The notes: generated by a model from the letters alone, not told the origin. A DNA stretch of 64,000 nucleotides from Hofstenia miamia (GCA_004352715.1 SCFE01000082.1:1478299-1542298); one strand, 5' to 3'. Counted from the stretch's first letter, positions 21,908-34,732 are shown. Numbers and translations: made by a program.

Positions 21908-24856
21908 TTTTTAATATGCATTCCCAATTTAGGACCTATCCGGAAACACTTCAAAGATTTTTTAATTAGCCAAGCATCTAGTTCTTGTGAATGTTATATG
22001 TTATGTTCACAAAATTTAGGAAAAATTTAAATAATTTTTACGGATTAATTAAATAGAATGCGTGTTGCATAAATTCAAATGAATTAATCACTGTACTTAT
22101 TAGAAGATCAAATTAAAATCTTCCAGTTTTGGCTTACAAGGAAAAAAATATATTTCAAGAAAATCAAAATCATGACTTCGTCAATTCCAAATGTAAAATT
22201 TTCTTTCAAAAATATGAATAATCGGAACAAAATGAGATGTATATTTTGTAGCCATCAGATCATATGACTTTACTCGTTGACTATTATTAGTAAATATCCT
22301 GATCACGTATCAATTACTTAGTTAATAATGGTTCAGATGCAAAAGAAGAACTTGAAAATTCATGGACTTGTGAAGTGAATATTTTCTGAAAATTCATCGA
22401 TTTTAGTAAACATTCCAGCCTTAGCCCTACTTTGTACACTTCATATTTATGGAGGTAAGGATTCAATGATCCATAATCTATCCAGAAATTCTTCAAAAAT
22501 ATTTAAACCGCTATGACATCTCAACTCATGCAGGGCGGTATATCGACACAAACAACATATAATTTGATATGCATGTAGGACGCGTTTTTCAGCCCCAATC
22601 ACAGCATATCTTCAGATGAAATTGACTAAATTATGCCTGAAACAAGTATTGGCCAAGTCACATTATATTAGAGGCATCAAAACATCAAAGAGGTGGATAG
22701 CTAAAATAGATTGGATCAGCACTCTAAGTTAGCACGTTGAAAATTCGATATTTTGCTGGATTACAAATTAAATTTATATATAATAGGTTTGCAAGTATTC
22801 ATGCTTGTCCAGTGGAATAGGCATCCTCGAGGTCTTATTGAGATCTCCTTCTGCTACTCGTGGGATGGGGTAGGGTGTGGGGGAGATGAATTCCATCCCT
22901 ATGGATGGTCGATGGAGATTTCTGGAGCTAGTGCCGTAACTCCAACACTATGTTATAAGAATGTTATTATTGCCTTCCAAATTCAACGGGGACTTTAACA
23001 TCTACTTCAACTATGAGAACGCTATTGTTAAAGCTCCTCAATCTCAGAAATTCATATTCTAAATCAAGGTATACTAATTTTTTTCAAAGATTGTTTTCAA
23101 AATTCTGATTTCCTAAAGGAACAATCAGATCGGTTTTCACCAGAATGGTAAGAAGTGTGGCTAAAATGATTTTGATCGAATTGCTAACGTTTAGAGGGCT
23201 TTGTATATTACATTAGAAATATACCACTTATCTTCATTACTTACATGTGCATGTAGGTATCTTAAGCAATTCAAGTTAGTTCAGAAAGAAAAACACCAAA
23301 ACACAGAACTTAGAAAAAAAGCAATTCATTTGATGACCATGGAATAATTACCACTTAAATTTGGCTTAGTTAGTCCCATTTTGTTCAAGAACACAATCTG
23401 TTATTATTGATGGACGTGCTTCTGCAGAACATGCACTTAGTCATAGTATCCCTCAGCCAGGGGCCCATCTTACCGGGGGTGATGGGGTGTTGTACTCGCC
23501 GAATATTTTTTTCTCAGAGGACAGCAAAATGCTATTTTAGTAGATATTGCAATATATTAGGTTTATTTCCATTTATTTTCTAAATTTACAATGCAGTAAT
23601 TAAAAAGTTGATCTCTTTCTACATTTTTTTGCAATTATAAGAATGGAATAAGTGATTTGTGTTTTCATTGTAAATACATTTATAACTCTTGAATATCAGC
23701 CATTAAAATGGCTAAATACATTATATATCTTTTTTTGAAATACTGATATATTCTATTTTTCTAGATGAACAAACAAGCTTCAATTTATCGTAATTCGTTT
23801 TTGAAGGAACTCCTTATATAACGTGTAAAGAATTACATATATATCACTTTTATATTTGTACATCTAGTCTTGTGAAAAAATTAACGTCTGATAACTTATT
23901 TTTATCCAATACCATAGAAAAATCAACAATATAATCCAAGTTGCTAAATCGCAATTCTTGCCTAGTCAATCTCGCTTTACTATCCTATGTTTCAGGTGCA
24001 TACACACGATTTTCTAACGAGGTAGATCTCTATCGCGATCAGGTGAGAGACCAAAAGTATGCGAAATTTTTCAAAATATCAAAAAGATAGACATCTAAAA
24101 TGCATTTAATGACTTTAATTTTTTAATTATTTTAATTTTTTTGAAATTTTTGAATTTAATCAATCAAAATGAAGCTTAAAAGCATGTCGGGGAAAATTCC
24201 ACCATTCCCCGCTTTGCTTCAGTACTGCTATGTATTATTAAGTGTCAATCTTTTTTATTTAATATAATTATTTTGTTTTCGCAATCTGATAGGTTATCAA
24301 ATACCAGTTTCATATATTACTGAAAGCTGGTCAAAAATAGATTCAGCTTAGTGGAAGTCAAAATAGAAAACACGTATTTCCTTATCCGATTGAAGTCTAT
24401 GAGTTTATGTTACGCATCTATTGGCTATTGCTGCCAAAGTACGATTTCTTAGCAATCTCAGAATTATCAAAAACCTCTTGAGAACAATCATGGCTCATGA
24501 CGGACTGTTATGTTGTGAAAAATATTTGGAAGAACAGTTTCATATGGATAAAGCAATAACACGATTCATACAATTAAAGAATTCTTTATGCACGTGTATT
24601 TGTATTTGCACTTTTAAATTCATGTTGATTTATTAATATTTTTATTGGCAAGGCAAACGCAATCAGAAAGTCAACTACGTTTTTGTACAAGTTCATAGAC
24701 TCTTAGCCGAAACATTTGTACCATTGATTTATTGTAGGGATGCACGAAAGAGCTTTTAATTTTAAAATAAATTCTAATGCGATTGTGTGAGAATCGTATT
24801 TTGAATTTAAGCTGAAATCGCTTTGTAACCAATATTCAATGCAATCTTTAGATTAG
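21908..24856. other. Mostly AT-rich noncoding DNA with two GC-richer islets
   Basis: No gene recognised. A GC-richer islet at about 22810-22930 and another at 23450-23510 (with GGGGCCCATCTTACCGGGGG) look like TE fragments, but I found no partner terminus or coding motif for either. A dispersed repeat shared with the 60.1-60.3 kb region lies near 24050-24230. Confidence 0.45.
24050..24230 (+). repeat. Dispersed repeat, copy 1 (partner near 60115-60300)
   Basis: A T-rich block ending in CGGGGAAAATTCCACC... resembles the block near 60115-60265 ending in CGCGGAAATTCCACC, in the same order (ACTTTAA/TTTTT tract, AATTAA/AATCAA block, then the AATTCCACC motif). Probably two old copies of one noncoding repeat; ends not determined. 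Confidence 0.45.
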
Positions 24857-25275
24857 CTTGTTAGTAGGGCTGTATCATGACATGATATTCAGCATGATAA
24901 AGCATGACATGTAAATCATGAAAAAACATGTCATGACATGATAAAACATGATAAATTTATTTTACATGATAAAACATGAAAAGCATGGTAATTTTCTGTA
25001 GTAATTTTTTGAGAAATATAATTAGTTTTGTATATTGATTGCAAAGCAATCGAATCTCTAGAGTAAATTATTTACGCCTTGCTGGAAAAGTTTTAATAGT
25101 TTGTTCAATGTGATGTAAATACTGTAACAGCTAAACAATTTTCCCGCAATCTGAAATTATTTGAATAAATTACTCCTTCATAATTCAACAAGAATAAATT
25201 TGTTTTATCATTCTTTCCAATTGTCGGTTAATACGTAGTGTAGTTTGCACATGTCTGGCAAAGACGCACTGTAGT

Positions 25276-25470
25276 TTGCACATGTCTGGCAATGGAACAC
25301 GACCCATGGCGGGCGCATTTGAAGATAAGTTCTACTACAAAGAAAAAGATTCTGTATTTTGCACTAAATGTTATACGCGTTATAAACATAATCATAATTC
25401 TGGCAATACTGCTTTAAAATATCATTACAAAACTATGCATTCTGAAACGTCAACTGGATTGTTATATTGA
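25276..25470 (+). pseudogene. hAT transposase N-terminal fragment with BED zinc finger
   Basis: A 64-residue fragment with FYYKEKDSVFCTKCYTRYK...LKYHYKTMH, a C-x2-C...H-x4-H BED-type finger used by hAT transposases to bind DNA. It ends in a stop (25468-25470); the catalytic region that should follow is missing or unrecognisable. Confidence 0.75.
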
Positions 25471-25977
25471 TCAGCATTAATGCTTTGCAGAGTAATATTG
25501 TTACTATAAAATCAAACTTTTTATATCCGTGCTCAAATCATGTCAATTAGCATCAAAGGTGTTGTGTTTCAAACGTTGGTGATGCTGCGACATCGATTGC
25601 TATCTCAAGAAGATGATCCTCCATATATGCATGACTTCAGGCAGCATGTACTAAATGATTTCAAGCGACGAATATACTTGTCTCTTTCCAGCACGTTACG
25701 CCTGGTCTAATTGGCAACTCCCATGGATATTTGCTTTAAGAAATTAAATGCTTTACCAAAGCTGAACGGGAATCTTTGTGGCAGTAAATTGCCTTTGAAG
25801 TTTCTCCGGATAACTTTAGAAGTGAAGATATTACTCCTACAAATTCTGTTGCCAAACAAAGTCGGTATGAGTGGGAACAATGAGACTTTGATTAACAAGA
25901 CGAATGTGTGTTAGAAGCAGCTTCAGAACGTATTGCTAAAGAAATTCGACGATACTAATCCATTAAACAGGATATAG

Positions 25978-26190
25978 ATGGGGATCCACTGAAATGGTGG
26001 GAAGAAAACTGCTCTTTATATCCGTACATTGCTTCTCTAGCACAAAAAACTCTTAGTATCTCGGCAATGAGCGTTCCGTGTGAGAGATTACTTTCTTCCA
26101 GTGGTTTTGTTGTTAGCAAAACAAGGGCTTCACTCGATGATGAGAACATAAATATACTTTGCTGTTTACGAAATTGGAAAACATTGTAAT
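25978..26190 (+). pseudogene. hAT transposase C-terminal dimerisation fragment
   Basis: The translation begins GDPLKWWEENCSLYPYIASL, then SAMSVPCERLLSSSGFVVS, and ends NINILCCLRNWKTL before TAA. This is the hAT dimerisation domain (pfam Dimer_Tnp_hAT) with its conserved Glu. The same ending (NINVLCCIHDWATKN) appears in the hAT remnant at 34916-35212, so both belong to one family. Confidence 0.85.
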
Positions 26191-26734
26191 GTTTTAATGA
26201 TTTCTTATAATTCTGTTAAGTAATTAGCGAAGAATAACCCGGGTTATCCAATATCATATTGATATATCTGCTTAATAAAAATTACATGATAAAACATGAT
26301 AAAACATGACATGATAATTTTTAACAGCATGACATGCCATGACATGATAATTCTCAGTCAAAGTGACAACCCTACTTGTTAGATAGATATTCGTTGTCAT
26401 TTTATCACCATTGTAGTTAACTTTTAGGGGCGTTTATAATAAAGACAGGAAAATAGCAACAAATCCAAAAGTTTGTAATATCAGAAACTGACAAGAATGC
26501 AATTAATCGTAGTGCTAGACTGATAGTATTTTTTGATTTTTTTCAATTTTTGATTGCTTTTATTACGCTTGTAGCTTATTTTACAAATTATTGGGTCCTG
26601 TTATTTTTATATTTATTATGTAAATAGGCGCTATATCAAAATACATTATTAGAACTCCCTGCGCTTAGATAACAAAGGTAATAAGAGTAAGCCCACTTCC
26701 GAAAAACTATGGGCACAAGAATTTGAATTTAGCG

Positions 26735-26939
26735 TTGTGTTTCAAACGTTGGTGATGCTGCGACATCGATTGCGATCTCAAGAAGATGATCCTCCATATA
26801 TGCATGACTTCAGCTTCAGGCAGCATGTACTAAATGATTTCAAGCGACGAATATACTTGTCTCTTTCCAGCACGTTACGCCTGGTCTAATTGGCAACTCC
26901 CATGGATATTTGCTTTAAGAAATTAAATGCTTTACCAAA
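26735..26939 (+). repeat. Second copy of an internal hAT segment (matches ~25558-25757)
   Basis: About 200 bp nearly identical to part of the hAT element 24865-26374, from GTTGTGTTTCAAACGTTGG to AAATGCTTTACCAAA. Differences noted: one base (GCGATC against GCTATC) and a 6-base duplication (CTTCAG). It lies ~360 bp outside that element's right target duplication, in the same orientation, so it is either a second truncated copy or a local duplication. Confidence 0.85.
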
Positions 26940-27235
26940 TAAATTGTATGCATCATTGTTTTTCAAGTGTTTTATAGACCCCCATGATCAAGTATACATG
27001 TTTATATCTTATATGGCATCTTAGCAAAATTGGGTAATTATTATATGAGATATGAATATTGTACTGAACATATAGTAGGCTTAGAAATGTGCATTGAGAC
27101 GATCCTAGTTGCAATTTGCAGGGCAGCAACTTTCAAATACATCCTCATATATATTTTCTCGCTAGACCTTTGATTTGTAATTGGCCTTCTTTTTTCCTTT
27201 ATGTGACTGAAGTTGAGAAAATTGCTGAAAGTTTT

Positions 27236-27540
27236 AATGTAAAAACATGGCTTATGCTGATGATACTCAACTTCTTACAGTCCTTAAATCTGCATACCCT
27301 GTGGAGATTGCCAATCTTCAAGAATGGCTCTTTGTGTTTGGTCCTCATCACATATGCTAGCTGTACACCAAACAAGTCATAATTGTTGGTTGTTGCCTCA
27401 GTACATTATAGTTAACCTTAAGTACCGATTCTTATCCAAAAGTCCACCCTGGAGCCCTCAATTCGAATTAACAACTTTGGATTTATGTTTGACAATATTT
27501 TATCACATAAAAATTGTGTTTCTCAGATGTACAGGTTAAT
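27236..27540 (+). pseudogene. LINE reverse-transcriptase fragment with YADD box
   Basis: MAYADDTQLLTVLKS (YADD at 27253-27264) is the RT active-site motif of APE-type LINEs, followed by ANLQEWLF and, in another frame, IRINNFGFMFDNILSHK, which corresponds to the LG..D..L...H segment downstream of the active site. Stops and a frameshift separate the blocks. Neither end of the LINE is present. Confidence 0.75.
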
Positions 27541-27560
27541 TAGTTAAGAGAACTGTACAA

Positions 27561-27562
<2 letters not shown>

Positions 27563-27615
<53 letters not shown>

Positions 27616-27628
27616 TAGATATATATAT
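27563..27628. repeat. (AT)n microsatellite with GATA interruption
   Basis: About 66 bases of AT dinucleotide, with ATAGATAGAT near the right end. No coding or element boundary recognised at it. Confidence 0.95.
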
Positions 27629-27879
27629 TGCTAATTGATCAATATTTACAAGATAACTGCATTTTTAAGCATTAATGAAGACAGACCCAGCAATCACAGT
27701 CCGTGTTGTTTCTGAATTTGCATAGCAAAGAGAAATCCAATGAAGAGGCTCTTTTGCGAAGGACATTTTTTGAACATTGCCTTCTCTTCTCGACATGCCT
27801 GTATAAAAATTGATTTATAATGATGTGAAAACCATTGCCAAAATATTGAAAATGTAAAACTAAAGCAAAACTCACTTAA

Positions 27880-30108
27880 CCCTACTTGGTTGCCAAAATT
27901 GATAAATTAATTGAGGCAATTTTCTACCAGTGTTGACACATTTAAAATCAACTTGAAATAGTAGTAAAATCAGTTTCATAATAGCAACAGGCAAAAAATA
28001 TTTAAAGTTAAGATTTTTGATATCTTAAACCACTTTTTGTTTGGACGGAGGTGGATTTGTTAAGCGGAGTCCACTGTAATTAAAAATTATCGCAACAAAC
28101 GACCTATACTTTTTTACAATGTTTTAGGGTTTCCACAATTTGTGAAACTGGTCACAACGTCTTATCTAGTGAGATTCCTAATACTGCATGTAAATATTAT
28201 TTACTCCTTAAATGTAATACCATTTCCTTCCTTGAACTTTCTAATACTCGTAACTGTCATTCACATGTATACTGATAATCTGGGGTTGATCCCATATTGG
28301 GCATGGACGAAAGGTGTACGGGCACGGACTTCTATACTACGAGCACGGGTCGGGCATACGCCTCCTAACATAGGGCGATTATTTGTTGTTGATAATAATT
28401 CTTAAAACCATTTTTTGAAGTTTATAAGTGATTTATATCAATTTTCTATACAAGGATTCTATATATGTATCTGTGTACATGTAATTCGTGTAACACTAAC
28501 GTACATGTAAATTTATGGCAGAAATATCATTTTACATAAAATATTACACTAAGCCACATAAAACTAATGGTTTTCATCCACTCTAAAGAGTTCCATTTTA
28601 CAGTTATGTTCTGATAAGTACATTTATTGATTAGAGTACTTAGGTACACTAATTATAAATTTCTTGTATTTAAGAAAAAAATATCTTGAAATTATATGAA
28701 ATTAATCAAGAGAATTTCATTTTGAAATACAGCACTTGAGTGATTAATCTCTTGCAATAGTACTTTCGAAATTACATTTTAATATCAAGAAGAAAAAATT
28801 TTTTATAACAAAATTTATGAGCTAACTGCTTTGAAAAATTCTTCATAAAAGTCTTCTTTTCAATGTTTGGTGAACAGTAGGAGAAAAGCAGAAATGCATT
28901 GTTAACAGAGACTCAATCATATTGAAAAGCATGAGCATTATGTATCTGTTGGTCTTCCATTTGTTGGTGAAGACTTTAATTCTGAAATCTATGATATGTA
29001 CTCCACCTTTTCCAAAGTTATAGTCAAGCAATATTTCAGAAATTTTTTCCCCACGATCAGATTGAATTTTCGGCGTTTGGTGGTAAGAGGACATCATCAA
29101 AACACCTTTATTCCTTTTTGGTACATAACTCAACAGAATTTTTTTTGTGAATGTTCATATAAAGTTTCTGAAGACAAGCATTCACGGCCTCTGACCGTTT
29201 TGACATTTTTGGGCACATCTCTGTGATTGGCAGTAATAGTACCCACTGCAGACAATCCATGATCCAAACGTAAGAAATGACTTGAAACAAAGTAAAATAC
29301 TGGTCCATGAAAATATTCCTGCTAGAATGATGAAATGGAATCGAAAACTCCTCCACCATGAACCTTCCCTTGGAGAACTGTGAATGCTAGTACGTAGATC
29401 ACTAGTTTCATCATCGAAGTCAGTACTATCTGAATCACTTTCACTAGACTCATCAGATCCACTTGTATATTCAATAAAAATTTCTCCATCACTCACTTCA
29501 TCTAAGTCACAGTTGTAATATTTCAGTATCTCCAGCAGAATGACATTGCCCAGTTTGTTCCATCAAATTGTCATCACTATCTTCATCACTTTCACTCGAC
29601 TCTTCATGATTTTTTGTACGTGCTCCAATGCCAGCTTGCCTTGTTGCGCCATCACTAACAGATCTGTTCACACTAGTGACTGTAGTTAAAATTCAAAATA
29701 GCTACCCACTGCTGATTTCATGCAAGCTTAATCAATTACCAATATTTCAAATTTCGAAAGGACAAAGAAAGCTTGACACTAAATATAGACAGACTGAAAT
29801 TTGAAAATATGTTTGTAAACAAAAATAAGAGATAGCATTATGAGAGGGATCAATGGACTACATGTGAGATGTCAAAATGTTTAGTGTAAAGGAAAATGTC
29901 TACCTATGTAGGCAGATGCCATGACAAGGTTGTTTTTGTTCAAATGTCTACAATAATGTATCAGCGAAAGTTGATCTTCCATGTATTGGGAGACATTGTT
30001 ACTTCATTGGAAATTTTCACTTCTTATGAAAGTATCGTTTATATTAAAGACATGGCAAAACATTACACATGCAATATCTACACATGTAGACAGATGCCCC
30101 AATTAGGG
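27880..30108 (-). mobile_element. piggyBac transposon B, internally deleted
   Basis: TTAA at 27876-27879 and 30109-30112. Ends CCCTACTTGG and, reverse-complemented from 30108, CCCTAATTGG. Near the right (transposase 5') end is the palindrome TCTACACATGTAGA (30077-30090), and further in CCTATGTAGG (29903-29912), both followed by CAGATGCC. Length 2229 bp. The minus-strand transposase is decayed and internally deleted. Confidence 0.8.
28843..29690 (-). pseudogene. piggyBac transposase remnant with internal deletion
   Basis: Read on the minus strand: an acidic N-terminal segment (EESSESDEDSDDNLME, ~29555-29610), then a jump to NIFMDQYFTLFQVISY (~29270-29320), the second catalytic Asp block, GTITANHRDVPKNVKT (~29195-29245), and YVPKRNKGVLMMSSYH with ILLDYNFGKGGVHIIDF (~28970-29130), where the third catalytic Asp is His. 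The first catalytic block is missing between the acidic part and the MDQYFT block. Frames change several times. Clearly a dead, deleted copy. Confidence 0.8.
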
Positions 30109-30112
30109 TTAA

Positions 30113-31560
30113 CTCTTATACGGCCAACGTGTGATTTTTTGAATCACCTAGCATACTTTGTGCTTAATACTTGCAGTCAACTTGCTTTGTGACTTTGTTC
30201 ATAATTATGTTCCGGTACCAATATTGACTGATCTGTGTTTGAGTGTTGTTCAGCTTCAAATGGATTGATATTCTCTATTGGAATTTCAGATATTTAAGTG
30301 CGGCTGCAACAGAAAGCCTATAACTATGATCACCCAACAAAGCTGTTTTAAATATTTTTGAAGAATTTGATTCAAAGGATAAAGTTTATTCAGAGGGAGA
30401 AAGTGACAATAATTTTGCCCAAGATTAAGAATATGCATCTGACGGTGAGAATGAAGTAGTACTTATTCATCCTCATGGTGACATTAACAGAACTCGGAAG
30501 ATTCTGATAATGATGAAAACAGTAGTCTCCTTATTACTAAGAGCAGAAACATGTGGTCTCGAAATCCTCCATCAATTATTGGACGATGTAACAGAGCAAA
30601 TGTCATTAGGGGCAATGTTAGACCAAAACCATTAGCACGCAAAACACTTTCTTGCAAATATGGTACTTACAGTTTACAAATATAATGGTTCAGAAAATTT
30701 TTTGTTATTATCGTCAAAAGGTTCATCAACTAGTACATGGTGTTGAAATGAACTTCAACAGTCTGAAAGCATTTATTGGCATCTGCTATTTCAGAGGAGT
30801 CACTTTTGATACAAATTTTTTATTGATGACTTGTGGTCAAAAGAGGCTCACAATTTCTATCATGCAGCAATGTCCAAAGAGAACAACACTTTTGCCACTG
30901 TCTGACAAATCTGGAAAGATTTCAATGCTTTACTTGGTGCTCATTATGACCCAAGCAAAGAACTTGTGAGTGATTCAGAACCTGTCAGCAACCACACAAG
31001 ACTACCACATCGTACCTTCAACACTAACAATTCTGGTAAATATGGGGAGCTCTACAGATGGTGTGCAGATAGCAAAAACAGATTTTTTGAAGGGTGATTC
31101 ACTAATAAAGAAACAAAGAAACAAAAGAACTGCAGTTCACGATCTAGTCATCACCTGGTCTCGCCCTACCTTGGCACTGTTTGCAACATTATGGGTGATC
31201 AATATTTCTCTAATATGAAGACTAGAACTGCCTCTTTGAATTATGTCATCCGAATTAGACAACATCTGAACATGGACGAAAACAAGCCTTCCTCAAAGTT
31301 TTGGCACTGGAATTGACTTCAGAGCATGTGGTAAATCGTCTTCAAAACCACCGAAGATTGCATCATTCTGTGGCTCAAGAGATTGAAAAATTCGTCTGAG
31401 TGTTCAATATAACTCAAAGCAACCATCAGTCGCGTGGATCTGAATAACAAATGAAATGACGCTGTTCTCTGCAACACTTCTTTAAAATTGCAAATATTGA
31501 GAAATTTGACAATAATGACCTGCCAGGTTTGTGATCAGAGGGGAAGCATTCCGAAGTCAT
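30113..31560 (+). pseudogene. piggyBac transposon C remnant (right end not found)
   Basis: The left boundary is the TTAA at 30109-30112, followed by CTCTTATACGGCCAACGTG and an imperfect palindrome GTGATT...AATCAC (30131-30147). Degenerate plus-strand piggyBac transposase follows: acidic region (~30365-30530), NMWSRNPPSIIGRCNRANV (~30550-30605), FNSLKAFIGICYFRGV (~30755-30800), the KYGELYRWCADSKN block (~31038-31080) and GDQYFSNMKT (~31195-31225), equivalent to the second Asp block but with Gln/Tyr around it. Stops and frame changes are frequent. No matching right terminus before a TTAA was found, so the 3' limit is approximate. It abuts piggyBac B head to head. Confidence 0.75.
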
Positions 31561-32129
31561 TGGTGTGATTTGTGAAAGTTGTAATTATGACCATTAAGTT
31601 TATGATTATTGCAATAAACTTTATCTTTGGAATCAAAAAGCTTTTACAACAAGCACAGTATAAAGAACGAAATTACATGTAGGCCAGATTAAGATCGGAA
31701 CGTTTACTGTTCTGAAGTTAAGCAATTTATCTCATTAATTTTAACTGCCTGGAATGTTAAAGTGGAAGTTAGTAAGCTATTTTCGATCTTAATAAACAAC
31801 TTAAGTTAGTGTCTCAATGAAACCTTTTGTAAAAAGGGTGCAGAAAGATTTATGAACACTAAATTAGTATAATTAGCAGGTATGTACAATATGAACAAAT
31901 ATGAATTGTAATTTTATGTTCACTTTCAATTTAATCTTCATGCAAGCTGGCTTTCTTTCTCTATCATAATTTATTTATTTTAGCTCTACATACTTCATCA
32001 ATTAATATTTCATTATTCTATTATGACATGTAGACATGTAATTTAGCTGTTATATTAAGTGCTTCAGTTTCTGCTTCTTGGAATCACTTAAATAGCTACA
32101 ACAGTGAGTCTGCTACTAAAATAAGGCAT
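31561..32129. other. Noncoding AT-rich DNA
   Basis: No recognisable coding or terminal sequence. It probably includes the missing right end of piggyBac C. Confidence 0.4.
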
Positions 32130-34480
32130 GCGAACTCAGACTTGCAGCAACCAGTGGGTAGTTCTTCCTCTAAGTCATTACCTCAGCTTTTTGCAAACCT
32201 CAAAAGGAGGAATTAGTCTGGGATGACCTGATCCTTCTTCTACTGAAAATGATATAATAAATTATTTAGAAGCGAATAGAGTTCAGTGCATATATTTTAG
32301 ATGCCTTTCCAGATCTGATTCTATCACAAAATCCTTTTATATTTTTCTAGACAAATATTCAAAGGAATTGGTTTTTTTGCCAGTATTTTGAAAAGAATGT
32401 GTTACTGTTCTTCCTAAATTCAAATGCTAGGGAATTGCTTCAATCTCAATATCGATCATGTTGACTTAGATCAGATTCTAAATCAATTATTAATCAGAAC
32501 TATTATAATATCGACAATGGAAATTTTTTACTTTCTTTTTTATCACTTAATTGTTGCAGCTTGGAAATAATATCAAAAGTTACCTTTCTTAAGGGTACAC
32601 CATTGTCATTTTCTCATGATCTTATATTTTGGTTGACCAGATATTAACAATAATTTTCTAAATATCCTTTCATATAAAATAGTTGCTCGTAAAACAAACA
32701 ATCTGGAATACATGGTGGTACTAATATTTTTCAATTCCAAACTTAATGTGAGGTCTACTGAAATTAATCATATCAATTGTGATTTTTTTTGTGCAATGAT
32801 ACTAGATTTCTCCCTAATTGCACTGCTTGTTATATGTGCTTACCTTCCCCCAATTAGTAGTAAATATGAGCTGGATCTCAAATTAATTGAAACCAGCCTT
32901 AAAGAAATCATTCTTTTATGCAAAAGGGACAATCAATCTCATAATTATTGCTATAATGAAATTTTGATGTGTGGAAATTTAATTTCTCCAAGTGTTGACT
33001 GGAATTCTTATGCCTTAAATATGGCACTTGACAGTAATTTTCTCAACATTTTTCCACATGATTAGTTTTATCATGTTGATAAACTTGCTGCTCAGGGGGA
33101 AATATATTGAATTTAGTGTGGGTTTTCTCTATAATATCATTGAGACTTATGGGTTTGCCTAAGTTCTTTTTCTATGGGATACTATGATTCATTCCACTCA
33201 TTATCTGAATCAATTTCGTTACTGCTCTACTCTAATCTTCATTCCAACTGTCAATTGAATGCTTTGCTTCAAACTTTCATCAGTGGGACAAAACGAAAAA
33301 CGAAAAAAAGTGATGGGTAGCACATTATTTTTCATCAATTCTGTACAATTATTTAATAAGGTTAACACTGAGTGCATTATTGTCTACAAGATAATAAATA
33401 ACAGCTTTTAAGTATTTAGCAAAAACTGGTAATGTTTTCCTTGTTTAAGAATTTCAATGCAAACATGGCTCATAAATATATTTGCAATCTTTCAAACTCT
33501 GTAACAATTCCATAAAATATGAGGCTTATTAATCTTTTCCTTTTCAAATTGCTCAATTGCTTAACTTCAGTTACCTGAGCTGTTTTGATTATTATGATTG
33601 GAGCACCATTCAATTTTCGCAAAACAGCTTATCAATTAACTTTTCTAAACCTTGTTATGTCCTATGGAAATGTACTTAAGCAATCAACTTCAACTGTTCA
33701 TGCAGATGCAATTCCACCCTTGCTGCTATGAAAGCTTTCTCATACTCTTGCATTGTTTGTTCTTCAGTTATTTTTTCATTTATAGATATTAGGATACTAC
33801 CTGACATTTGGAAGACTGTCTATATTGCGGCTTTCTTCAAAAGTGGAGATAAAACCAATGTTTGCTCCTCTAGACCAATCAGTATTCCTCCTTGTCTCTC
33901 AATTATCTTTGAAGAGATATTCAAACATCTCTATCCACATTATGACAGTTTTTTAGAGGAGTAGATCTACTATGTCTCAGTTACTATTATATCTTTATAA
34001 TATTAGGGGGGTTACTAATTAGTTCAAATTTGTAGTGGAATTTACATGGGAATAAGATCATCGAAAAATGTACAAACTTTTTACTATTTTATGAAGAGTA
34101 ATACCACTTTCATTCTCTCTATCTTGTAAATATCAGCTTTATTATTTTCTCGTTCTTTTGATTTTACTATATGCTTAACAAGCTTGGATTTCCGCCTATT
34201 ACAATTCTTAAAAAATCGGAATGATTCCATTTAAATCAACTTTGGTGAATTAAAAGGTCTTTTCCATAAACCTTGATTTGCTTGTCTTGTGTAAATTTCA
34301 TATCTATTTGAATATTATGATTTACTATTGTTTAATTGTATTTCCAATGATGGTTTCAACTTTGACTTTTCAACATTTTTCAAAATCTCCTCTAACAATA
34401 CCACCTGTTGACATAGATTTTCCAATTCAAAGAGATCCACTATTATCACAGGTGATCACAATGATTTCTCCCATGTGATT
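32130..34480 (+). pseudogene. LINE remnant: ORF1 tail, AP-endonuclease, start of RT
   Basis: Plus-strand decayed APE-type LINE. ORF1 C-terminal-like block SKSFYIFLDKYSKEL (~32320-32360). AP-endonuclease block at 32712-33065 with LLVICAYLPPISS and ILMCGNLISPSVDW, the latter normally reading GDFN.P..DW; its catalytic Asp is lost. RT lead-in at 33780-33930: LPDIWKTVYIAAFFKSGDK then RPISIPPCLSIIFEEI. No RT active site was found. Stops and frameshifts occur throughout. It is of the same general CR1/L2/jockey type as those at 46.9 kb and 11.9 kb but too diverged to place. Confidence 0.7.
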
Positions 34481-34700
34481 TACACAGTTAATTATCCTAT
34501 GAGAAATACAGATATCTGTTTTAATGTTTCTGAGGTAAAATTGAAACCACAGCTTCACTCCTTCTTTTATGCTAGAGTGGATTCTTTTTATATTAATAAT
34601 TCATGTACTTTCTAAATATGTTGCTGATGCTCTAATTGTCAATCATTCAGATCCATCAATTGACAACCCTTTGTATATATATATATATATATATACTGTC

Positions 34701-34732
34701 NNNNNNNNNNNNNNNNNNNNNNNNNNNNNNNN
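34701..34732. other. Assembly gap (32 N)
   Basis: Thirty-two N between an AT run (34674-34695) and the left arm of a perfect palindrome. Confidence 0.99.

Larger units (their letters stand above)
24865..26374 (+). mobile_element. Internally deleted hAT transposon (ZBED-like family)
   Basis: Perfect 8-bp target duplication CTTGTTAG (24857-24864 and 26375-26382). Ends TAGGGCTGT and, reverse-complemented, TAGGGTTGT. Both subterminal regions are dense in CATGA/CATGATAAAACATGA repeats (24878-24986 and 26283-26353), likely transposase-binding sites. Length 1510 bp, too short for a full ZBED-type transposase. Only the N-terminal BED finger and the C-terminal dimerisation domain remain recognisable. 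Confidence 0.93.

Noticed and set aside
23450-23510. GC-rich block with GGGGCCCATC as a transposon end
   Set aside because: No matching inverted terminus or target duplication found nearby.
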